Below the pieces are notes generated by a model. The model was not told the DNA's origin. It saw nothing but the letters and a program-made list of their open reading frames with translations, and searched no databases. The translations under genes and the position numbers were made by a program. 15,123 nt of DNA from an archaeon (GTDB lineage Archaea; Hydrothermarchaeota; Hydrothermarchaeia; Hydrothermarchaeales; JALUUU01): positions 1 through 15,123 of the forward strand of contig JALUUU010000055.1 in the NCBI GenBank assembly GCA_027021185.1, read 5' to 3'. This document shows, piece by piece, positions 5,318 through 11,228 of this stretch (the first letter of the stretch is position 1; the number at the start of each line of letters is the position of its first letter).

Positions 5318-6493
5318 ATGTATGACGTTGTTGTGGTGGGGGCCGGGCCCGCCGGTTCGTTGACGGCGCGGACCCTGGCGGAGAAAGGCGCCAAGGTGCT
5401 GCTGGCGGAGAAGCGGCCTGAGATAGGGGTGCCTGTCAGGTGCGGGGAAGCCACGGGTATAGCGGGGCTGGAGCAGCTGGGGGTTAAGGTCGGGAAAAAA
5501 GCTGTGCGCAACAAGACCAGGGGGGCGGTCATATACTCCCCGAACAAGACACGGGTAGAGTTTCTCAGCGAGAAACCCATCGGCTACGTCCTGGACCGCC
5601 GGTTATTCGACAAAGCCCTCGCCCGGCAGGCCGCGGAGGCCGGGGCAGAGGTCACCGTAGACACCGCCGCCACGGCGATCCTCAGGAGAAACGGAGAGGG
5701 GGAGGTGATCGGAGTTGAGGTTTCGAGGGGCGGCGAGAGAGAGGTTGTGGAGTGCTCATGCGTCGTCGGGGCTGACGGCGTGGAGAGCAGGGTGGGCAGG
5801 TGGGCAGGCCTCACCACGCGGTCGCCGGTGAGGGAGATGACCTCCTGCGTGGAGTACGAGATGGTGGGGGTGGACATAGACAGCCCCGACGTGATGGAGT
5901 TCTACTTCGGCTCAGAGATAGCCCCCGGGGGATACGCATGGGTCTTCCCCAAGGGCGGGGACACGGTGAATGTGGGTCTCGGCGTAAGGGGGGGAGAGGG
6001 AAGCGCCATCAGCTATCTCAGAGAGTTCGTGCGCGGAATGGAGGGTCTGAGGAAGGGACGGGTGACCAGGCTAGTCTCCGGCGGCGTGCCTGTTCAGGGG
6101 CCGATAGAGAAAAGCGTCGCCCAGGGCATCGTCCTCGTGGGCGATGCCGCCAGGCAGATAGACCCCCTCACGGGGGGAGGCTTATACAACGCCATGCACT
6201 GCGGGGTCATCGCCGGGGAGGCTGTGGCCCGGGCCGTGGAGGCCAAGGACTTCAGCGAGGAATATCTGCGAGGCTACGAGAAAAAATGGCGGGAGGAGAT
6301 AGGCATCACCCTCCTAAAGTCTCTTCAGCTGAAGAGGATCCTTGACGCCATGAGCGACGAGGACATCAACGCAGCAGCCAGGTTCATGGGCAGGGTCGAC
6401 CTGGGGGAGCTGAGGCTTGAGAAAGGGCCCCTGCATCAGGGGATGGCCCTGGACATAGTGGGATTCCTTCAGGGGCTTCTGCTGAAGAACTGA
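5318..6493 (+). CDS. Digeranylgeranylglycerophospholipid reductase (geranylgeranyl reductase family)
   Basis: This flavoprotein hydrogenates the isoprenoid double bonds of archaeal ether lipids at the membrane. The 391-aa sequence begins MYDVVVVGAGPAG, an FAD-binding Rossmann motif (8-13). It then carries PVRCGEA with C42, the conserved substrate-site Cys of the family. GADG lies at 151-154, PGGYAWVFPKG at about 203-213 (family P..Y.W.FP), and GDAARQIDPLTGGG at 275-288, the second FAD-binding motif. Length and motif order are standard. ATG 5318 follows AGGTGAT. Its electron donor is likely the ferredoxin encoded just upstream, in line with the Methanosarcina system. A related halogenase or other FAD oxidoreductase is unlikely given PVRCGE. 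Confidence 0.92.
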   Translation: MYDVVVVGAGPAGSLTARTLAEKGAKVLLAEKRPEIGVPVRCGEATGIAGLEQLGVKVGKKAVRNKTRGAVIYSPNKTRVEFLSEKPIGYVLDRRLFDKALARQAAEAGAEVTVDTAATAILRRNGEGEVIGVEVSRGGEREVVECSCVVGADGVESRVGRWAGLTTRSPVREMTSCVEYEMVGVDIDSPDVMEFYFGSEIAPGGYAWVFPKGGDTVNVGLGVRGGEGSAISYLREFVRGMEGLRKGRVTRLVSGGVPVQGPIEKSVAQGIVLVGDAARQIDPLTGGGLYNAMHCGVIAGEAVARAVEAKDFSEEYLRGYEKKWREEIGITLLKSLQLKRILDAMSDEDINAAARFMGRVDLGELRLEKGPLHQGMALDIVGFLQGLLLKN

Positions 6494-6500
6494 ATTTACG

Positions 6501-6686
6501 ATGTTAAAAAATCCCTCCAGAGGCATGGCGTACAAGTTCTCTTGCCCCGGTAGCGAAAAAAAAGAGATACCGAAGCCCGAGTACATTCCCTGCCCCCAGT
6601 GCGGCGTGGAGGTGGAGGTCTGGAGCGACGAGCCTCAGGGCGAATGCGATGAATGCGGGTCCCCGGTGAAGATAAAGACCGGGTAG
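6501..6686 (+). CDS. Small zinc-ribbon protein, function unknown
   Basis: The ORF encodes 61 residues with C15 (SCPGS), C31/C34 (CPQC) and C49/C52 (CDEC), followed by GSPV. The paired CxxC motifs indicate a zinc ribbon. Segments such as YKFSCPGS and VEVEVWSDE resemble small archaeal zinc-ribbon proteins, which usually begin close to the YKFxCPGS stretch. ATG 6525 (53 aa) is therefore an alternative start. Neither start has a good ribosome-binding site. The gene begins 7 nt after the reductase stop, so it probably belongs to the same transcript. It converges with the minus-strand operon with only 12 nt between stops. A LysW-like carrier was considered, but the C-terminus lacks the EDWGE-type tail. 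Confidence 0.7.
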   Translation: MLKNPSRGMAYKFSCPGSEKKEIPKPEYIPCPQCGVEVEVWSDEPQGECDECGSPVKIKTG

Positions 6687-6698
6687 GGCTCGCATCGG

Positions 6699-7526
6699 CT
6701 AATATTTCCAGAGTTTTAATAGCTCCATGGCCTTCTCGTAATCCGCGTCCCATGAGCAGGACTCGTACCTGATGGTCGGGCTGCCACCCCATTTTTCCTT
6801 GAATTTTTTTATCCCAGGGCTCACCCCTAGGCCGAGGTTTAGGCGTTTTTTCTCCTCCTTCCTGGCGAGGGCTATCATCTCGCTGAAGAGGAGATCAGAC
6901 GCCCCCTGCACGGGGTTAGACCTTGAGTAGCAGCCGATCAGGTAGGCCGCGAAGTCCCTGGGGGAGACATCCACAAGGAAAAACGCCGCTAGGCGGTCCT
7001 CATGGTCGAGGGCGTTTAACACGACACATTTATCATGCCTGGAGGCGTACTCGGGCATCCTCCTGAAAAGCTCCCTGACATGGGCCTCGGGCTTCTCCTC
7101 CTCCAGGAACTCCTCCACTAGGCGGCTGTGCTCATCCGATATCTCTCCGGTCTCCACCCGCAGCGCCCTGAGAGCTCTTCTAACTCTGTATCTGAGGCTC
7201 TTCTTTATGCGGTAATCCCGGAGATCGAGGGTGTAGTACCAGTCCCCCTTTTTCTCCAGGCACGGCACAGACGAGGGTATATGCGGGGCAATGAGGAAAA
7301 CCGTCCTTGGGGAGGCTTTTTCAAGGACCGCGTCCAGGGCTTCCTGGAGCTCAACATCCCCCTCCAGGGGATAGCCGACGAAGATCAGCCAGTCTTCGCC
7401 GCTGTAGCTCAGGTAGCCAGAGCCTAAAAAGGGCTCTCCCCCGGATATGGAGGACATCAGGGAGGGGATGTGCTCCGGGATGTAGGCACGGGAGAGGATG
7501 AGCCCCTCCTCAGCCTCAGAGATCAT
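6699..7526 (-). CDS. FemAB/GNAT-like acyltransferase
   Basis: The 275-residue protein looks like a member of the GNAT/FemAB (BioF2-like, Acetyltransf_6) superfamily. Such enzymes transfer acyl or aminoacyl groups to amines. Support comes from a basic helix region RIKKSLRYRVRRALRALRV (about 107-125), a middle strand RLAAFFLVDVSPRDFAAYLIG, the helix ASDLLFSEMIALARKEE, and the C-terminal GLGVSPGIKKFKEKWGG (about 232-248). This last signature (G...G...FK.kwGg) is typical of this group. No signal peptide or membrane segment is seen. It is the last gene of the minus-strand unit and overlaps the TraB-like gene by 11 bp. AGGAG lies just before its ATG. The substrate is unknown. Confidence 0.65.
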   Translation of the reverse strand: MISEAEEGLILSRAYIPEHIPSLMSSISGGEPFLGSGYLSYSGEDWLIFVGYPLEGDVELQEALDAVLEKASPRTVFLIAPHIPSSVPCLEKKGDWYYTLDLRDYRIKKSLRYRVRRALRALRVETGEISDEHSRLVEEFLEEEKPEAHVRELFRRMPEYASRHDKCVVLNALDHEDRLAAFFLVDVSPRDFAAYLIGCYSRSNPVQGASDLLFSEMIALARKEEKKRLNLGLGVSPGIKKFKEKWGGSPTIRYESCSWDADYEKAMELLKLWKY

Positions 7527-8310
7527 ATCTCCTAACCCTGTGCCCCCTGCTCCTGAGCCTAGCTATAACCCCTGGGCAGTGGGCAGTCCCCAGGAGAATG
7601 AGGGCCTCTCCCCTCAGGTGGGGGAGCATCCTCCTGTAGAGCCTCTCATCCCTCTTATCGATTATTTCCTCGCAGCGGGTCGGGAAATAGCGCATGCTGC
7701 GGAGAGCGGCCTCCACGTCTCCCTTCTCGTAGTTCTCCCTGAAGCCCCTCAGCATCTTCTTCCATTCCTCCACCCTTCCCAGGAACTCCTTTATCCTCTC
7801 ATGGGGCATCCTTCTCAAGGCCTCGAGCTGTTCCTCCTGGGTCTCAAGGAAATAGACGGGCTTATCCATGGACCTGGACATCTGCAGGGCCTCCACCTCC
7901 ATGGAATGCTTCCATCCCATCTTCTCAAGGTATCCCAGCCAGATGGCCAGGAACCCCGCCCATGGCTCAAGGGTCTTCGCCTGGGAGTAGATAAGGTCCC
8001 CGGTGTCCACCTTGGCGAAGTCCGTGCACAGCACAACCCCCACCTCCTCCCTAACCTTCCTGGCCGTCTCTTGGTCCAGCAGGTCGCCGAGGGATTCGTC
8101 TCTGGCGGCTACGTCGGGATAGAAGGGATCGACGTTTCCCTCGAAGACAACCCTCTCCACCCCTGGGATGAATTCCTCCAGGAATGCCTTATATGATACT
8201 GGAAAAAAATGAGGGGCGCCCAGGAGGTAGGACCTCCTGCACCCTGATTCAACGGTCCACAGGGCCTTGACCCTGGCACGTCGAAGACGCCTCCAGAGAA
8301 ACCCGGGCAT
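7516..8310 (-). CDS. TraB/GumN (Tiki-like) family protein
   Basis: The 264-aa protein matches the TraB/GumN family, to which the metalloprotease Tiki belongs. The features are GAPH34 near the N-terminus (LLGAPHFFP, the family GxxH), E57 in VVFEGNVD, PVYFLETQEEQLEAL in the middle (family Gle..eeQ), and RDERLYRRMLPHL followed by ALILLGTAHCPGVIARLRSRGH at the C-terminus (second GxxH, H244). These His and Glu residues are the proposed metal ligands. I see no secretion signal or transmembrane helix, so it is probably cytoplasmic. It starts 4 nt after the DsrF-like gene and overlaps the next gene. No strong ribosome-binding site precedes ATG 8310, suggesting coupled translation. Its substrate is unknown. 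Confidence 0.75.
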   Translation of the reverse strand: MPGFLWRRLRRARVKALWTVESGCRRSYLLGAPHFFPVSYKAFLEEFIPGVERVVFEGNVDPFYPDVAARDESLGDLLDQETARKVREEVGVVLCTDFAKVDTGDLIYSQAKTLEPWAGFLAIWLGYLEKMGWKHSMEVEALQMSRSMDKPVYFLETQEEQLEALRRMPHERIKEFLGRVEEWKKMLRGFRENYEKGDVEAALRSMRYFPTRCEEIIDKRDERLYRRMLPHLRGEALILLGTAHCPGVIARLRSRGHRVRRYDL

Positions 8311-8314
8311 GGAC

Positions 8315-8716
8315 TTAGAAGCACATCAGAGCCGTGGCTTCATCTATCTTGGCCTGGATCTCGCTGAAGGGAACTACCTCAATGCTTATCTCGGCCCCCA
8401 TCTCGGTGGCGTCGACGAGCCTGTCCTTGGAGATGCCGAACTTCTCCAGGTCCTCCTTGCACACCATCACGGGCACGTCGCTCAGGAGCAGATTCCTGAG
8501 GTGCTGCTCGGTGCTGGTTATGTCCCAGTGGTCCATGGATTTCTGGTCTTTCAGGCAGTTCAGCACTCCGTCGCCCACGAAGGCCACGGTGGTCTTGACC
8601 TCCTCGTCGATGTGCAGCTCCGTCAAGGGGCCCGCGAGGGCATGGGTCAGGGCGAGCTTCGGGTTCTCGCTCTTATACGGGGGCGTCTGGACCAGGAATA
8701 GTATGCTCAGTCCCAT
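8315..8716 (-). CDS. dsrF: DsrF/TusC-like sulfur relay protein
   Basis: The 133-residue protein belongs to the DsrE/DsrF fold family and is the likely F member of a DsrEFH heterohexamer-type sulfur carrier. It begins MGLSILFLVQTPPYKSENPKLA, continues with TTVAFVGDGVLNCLKDQKS (C54), and has VPVMVCKEDLEKFGIS (C86), matching the TusC/DsrF pattern v.vCke.l..rgi. C132 is the penultimate residue. DsrF/TusC is generally regarded as structural, with the active Cys on DsrE/TusD. The start is preceded by GGGAGGGAG, and the DsrE-like stop lies 1 nt upstream, so the genes are coupled. Whether it serves tRNA thiolation or sulfur oxidation cannot be told from the sequence. Confidence 0.75.
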   Translation of the reverse strand: MGLSILFLVQTPPYKSENPKLALTHALAGPLTELHIDEEVKTTVAFVGDGVLNCLKDQKSMDHWDITSTEQHLRNLLLSDVPVMVCKEDLEKFGISKDRLVDATEMGAEISIEVVPFSEIQAKIDEATALMCF

Positions 8717-8717
8717 C

Positions 8718-9077
8718 TCACTCCCTCCCTATGTGAAGCAGCCTGTCACCCTTGGCTCCATAGGCCAGATACCAGTCCATGGAGGTATAGGTGACGCCGT
8801 CTATCGCCTTCTCCTTAGGCACGCCCCTGGCCATGGCGCATGCCTCACACACAACCACCTTAAGGCCCTTGTCTATCAGCTCAGGGAGCATCACCCCCGG
8901 ATGGGAGTAGTCCTTGAACTCCTTCTGGTCCTTATTCACCAGCACCGTGGAGTTGCCCGAGAGCCACAGGTTGACCTCGTGCCCCTTATCCAGGGCGGTG
9001 GCTGCCAGCTTCACCACGAAGTCCAGGTTCATGGAACCCACGAGGGAAGCGAATGTTCCTATCGTCAGTATCCCCAT
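8718..9077 (-). CDS. dsrE: DsrE/TusD-like sulfurtransferase subunit
   Basis: This 119-residue protein of the DsrE family is the likely catalytic persulfide carrier of the triad. The start MGILTIGTFASLVGSMNLDFVVKLA fits the fold's first strand and helix, and HEVNLWLSGNST its second strand. The segment CEACAMARGVP (C77 and C80) aligns with the TusD/DsrE active-site region C....(L/M).RG. By counting back from RG, C77 matches TusD Cys78. AGGAGG lies 8 nt before ATG 9077, and the TAG stop of the DsrH-like gene overlaps that site. The gene lies between the DsrH-like and DsrF-like genes, supporting a complex of the three products. Confidence 0.8.
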   Translation of the reverse strand: MGILTIGTFASLVGSMNLDFVVKLAATALDKGHEVNLWLSGNSTVLVNKDQKEFKDYSHPGVMLPELIDKGLKVVVCEACAMARGVPKEKAIDGVTYTSMDWYLAYGAKGDRLLHIGRE

Positions 9078-9089
9078 CTCGTCTACCTC

Positions 9090-9389
9090 CTACAGCCAGG
9101 CCAGCTTCTCATAGTCGTTCATTATAAGATCCACCAGATCTGACATGGATATGACCTTGGCTCTGTCATCCACCTCGTCTCCGGAGAATCCCCTCGTCTC
9201 CAGGTCCTCGTTCAGCACGTAGACCGTCGCTCCTTCTTTCTCGAGAACGGCAGACGGGCTGCCGCCCTCTTTCAGCACCGCGTGATAAACGCCGTTTTCC
9301 ACAAGGAAGACCCCGAGGTTAGAGGCTGTCACCCTATCCAGGGTCTCCTGGTTAAATCTCAAGTCACTCACAAACAAGGCTAGGTTCAT
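9090..9389 (-). CDS. dsrH: DsrH/TusB-like sulfur relay protein
   Basis: The 99-residue protein resembles DsrH/TusB. The region VYVLNEDLETRGFSGDEVDDRAKVISMSDLVDLIMNDYEKLAWL follows the family pattern vyvl.eD...RG......v..is..dfVdL......v.sW at the extreme C-terminus. It contains no cysteine at all, so unlike DsrH of Allochromatium it cannot carry sulfur itself. It is the first gene of the minus-strand unit, with the ribosome-binding site AGGTGAT 3 nt before ATG 9389 and a good TATA box upstream. The DsrE- and DsrF-like genes follow directly. Confidence 0.7.
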   Translation of the reverse strand: MNLALFVSDLRFNQETLDRVTASNLGVFLVENGVYHAVLKEGGSPSAVLEKEGATVYVLNEDLETRGFSGDEVDDRAKVISMSDLVDLIMNDYEKLAWL

Positions 9390-9428
9390 AGCATCACCTC
9401 ACACCCAGAAAAAAGAACGGCGGTCTAG

Positions 9429-9436
9429 TATATAAA
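9429..9436 (-). promoter_or_regulatory. TATA box of the minus-strand DsrHEF operon, in a divergent promoter region
   Basis: Read on the minus strand, these bases are TTTATATA, the archaeal TATA consensus. A start about 26 bp away lies near 9406, giving a short leader that holds AGGTGAT (9393-9399) 3 nt before the dsrH-like ATG. The same AT-rich block (9429-9443) could also serve the plus-strand DUF63 gene starting at 9482. The 92-bp gap 9390-9481 therefore probably holds back-to-back or shared promoters. Confidence 0.6.
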
Positions 9437-9481
9437 TTTATTCAGGAAAAAAACTATATGACCCTAGGTTGATTTTGGTAT

Positions 9482-10282
9482 ATGGTGGATTTCCTGAAGA
9501 AGTACTTCATAGAGCCCATCTACACGGGCACAGGGTACAACGTGGTTAATACCATCGTCTACGGCCTCCTCCTTGGGGTGGGCATCCTCCTGTCATACAG
9601 GATTATTCAGAGATTCGGGATCCGGATAGACGGCGCCTTTCTCCTGGGGATCCTGCCATTCCTCATCCTGGGCTCAGTCCTTCGCGCCCTGGAAGACGCC
9701 TCTCTGCTCCCTAAGTCGGCCTTCTTCATCACCCCGGGGATATTCTTCACCATCTTCACCCTGACCATCCTGGCGCTCACCGCGGCCGCCCTCCTTAAGA
9801 GCCGGGGAATCCCCCTCCACATCTCCCTCGCCCTCATAGGCGTTGTCCTGCTGGTGTACCCCGTGTTCCTCATCCTCCAAAACATATACATCTACTCCCC
9901 TCTTTTCTACGTGACCCTGACCCTGATAGCCTCCACCGGCGTGATAATCGGGGCTATACGGCTCCTGAGGATCGACTACATGAACTCTGGCTGGGTGTAC
10001 GCCATAGTCGCCGCCCACATGCTGGACGCCAACGCAACGGTGGTGGCTGTGGAGCTGTATGGCTACTGGGAGGAGCACTACTTCGAGGGGGCTCTGATAG
10101 ATTTCCTGGGCACCGGGCTGATAATTTATCCCCTCAAGGTTATCGTATTGTTTACCGTTATCTATGTTATACAGAAAACCCTGGAGGAGGACAACGCCGT
10201 CAAGTTCTGGTACCTGGCCCTCTTCATACTCGGCTTTTCCCCGGGGCTGAGAGACCTGTTGAAGGTCATGCTTGTGGGATAG
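9482..10282 (+). CDS. DUF63-family integral membrane protein
   Basis: This 266-residue membrane protein matches DUF63, an archaea-specific family of unknown function. It has roughly seven or eight hydrophobic segments (around 24-42, 50-70, 78-106, 112-133, 136-158, 168-188, 205-233 and 240-258). Conserved-looking polar patches include GYNVVNTIVYG near the N-terminus, ILGSVLRALEDASLLP (about 61-76), and AAHMLDANATVVAVELYGYWEEH in the C-terminal half. The His, Asp, Thr and Glu of these patches sit within or next to membrane segments and could form a polar site. ATG 9482 follows an imperfect AGGTTGAT. Its stop is 1 nt before the DHH gene, implying co-transcription with nucleic-acid enzymes. Confidence 0.85.
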   Translation: MVDFLKKYFIEPIYTGTGYNVVNTIVYGLLLGVGILLSYRIIQRFGIRIDGAFLLGILPFLILGSVLRALEDASLLPKSAFFITPGIFFTIFTLTILALTAAALLKSRGIPLHISLALIGVVLLVYPVFLILQNIYIYSPLFYVTLTLIASTGVIIGAIRLLRIDYMNSGWVYAIVAAHMLDANATVVAVELYGYWEEHYFEGALIDFLGTGLIIYPLKVIVLFTVIYVIQKTLEEDNAVKFWYLALFILGFSPGLRDLLKVMLVG

Positions 10283-10283
10283 T

Positions 10284-11228
10284 ATGAGGACCATGATTCT
10301 GGCCCACGGCGACACCGACGGGGTGTGCGCCGCAGCCCTCATCAAGGCCCTTCACCCGGAGGCAGATCTCTGGATCACCAACCCGGTGGGTCTTCTCAGG
10401 GACCTTGAGGGGGAGACTGGACGGGTCTACATCTGCGACGTCGCCATAAGCGAGAGCGACAGGGAAGAGCTCTTCGATGCCTTCCGAGGCCTGCCTGAGG
10501 TCGTGTATATAGACCATCACCCCCTGCCCATAGGGGTGGTCTCGGGGGATCTTCCCTGCTCCCAGGTTTACTGGAACACCCTGGCCTCCACCTCCGAGCT
10601 CGCCTACAGGCTGGTGGGGGGCAGCCTGGACAGGGAGATGAGCAGGGTCGCCCTCTTCGGCGCCATCTCAGACTACTGCGACGAAACAGCCTTCGTGCGA
10701 AACATGCTCGACGCCTTCGACAAACGCACCATATACATGGAGGCAGGGCTTCTATCCCAGGGCCTGGGGGAGGCCATGGGGGACAACGCCTTCAAGAAAA
10801 AAGTCGTGGAGGAGCTCTCCAAGGGCAGGACGCCTAGCGAGATAAAGGGGCTTCCGGAGAAGGCGTTGAAGGCGACGAGGAAGGAGTGGAGGCTGTACGA
10901 ATACGTTAAGAACCACGTTAAAGAGCGGGACGGCCTGGCCATGGTGGAGAGGCTTCCCAGGGGATACTCCCCCACCAAGGCCGCGAAGTTCGCCATAGGA
11001 GTTACTGGGCTCCCCCTGGGGATGAGCTGCGCCCTGAAAAACGCCTACGTGGACATAAGCCTGCGCAAGAAGACGGGCTTCCACCTGGACCTCAACGTTC
11101 TCCTGAGGACCCTCGCACCCCGCTTCGGGGGCTCCGGAGGAGGGCACAGCAGCGCCGCCGGGGCCCGCATTCCCCTGGAATTTTTCAACGATTTTCTGAC
11201 GGCTCTTTCCCGGGAAATAGTGCTATGA
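10284..11228 (+). CDS. DHH/DHHA1-family phosphoesterase (RecJ-like)
   Basis: The 314-aa product has the RecJ-like DHH phosphoesterase fold. AHGDTDGVCAAA supplies H8, D10 and D12 (HxDxDG). ICDVAI holds the next Asp (D52), and YIDHHP is the DHH motif (D77-H78-H79). The C-terminal DHHA1 domain ends with GGSGGGHSSAAGARIP (about 282-297), the nucleotide-binding GGGH motif. All expected metal ligands are present, so activity on DNA, RNA or a small nucleotide is likely. It is shorter than RecJ/GAN-type nucleases, and its substrate is unknown. ATG 10284 is 1 nt after the DUF63 stop. TTG 10272 would overlap DUF63, and ATG 10293 is possible. The stop overlaps the helicase start as ATGA. Confidence 0.88.
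   Translation: MRTMILAHGDTDGVCAAALIKALHPEADLWITNPVGLLRDLEGETGRVYICDVAISESDREELFDAFRGLPEVVYIDHHPLPIGVVSGDLPCSQVYWNTLASTSELAYRLVGGSLDREMSRVALFGAISDYCDETAFVRNMLDAFDKRTIYMEAGLLSQGLGEAMGDNAFKKKVVEELSKGRTPSEIKGLPEKALKATRKEWRLYEYVKNHVKERDGLAMVERLPRGYSPTKAAKFAIGVTGLPLGMSCALKNAYVDISLRKKTGFHLDLNVLLRTLAPRFGGSGGGHSSAAGARIPLEFFNDFLTALSREIVL

Noticed and set aside
6501..6686. LysW-type amino-group carrier protein
   Set aside because: It has Cys pairs but no acidic C-terminal EDWGE-like tail and no lysine or arginine biosynthesis genes nearby.
7498..8196. 232-codon plus-strand frame opposite the TraB-like gene
   Set aside because: The minus-strand TraB/GumN motifs explain this stretch. The plus frame is Pro/Leu/His-rich and matches nothing.
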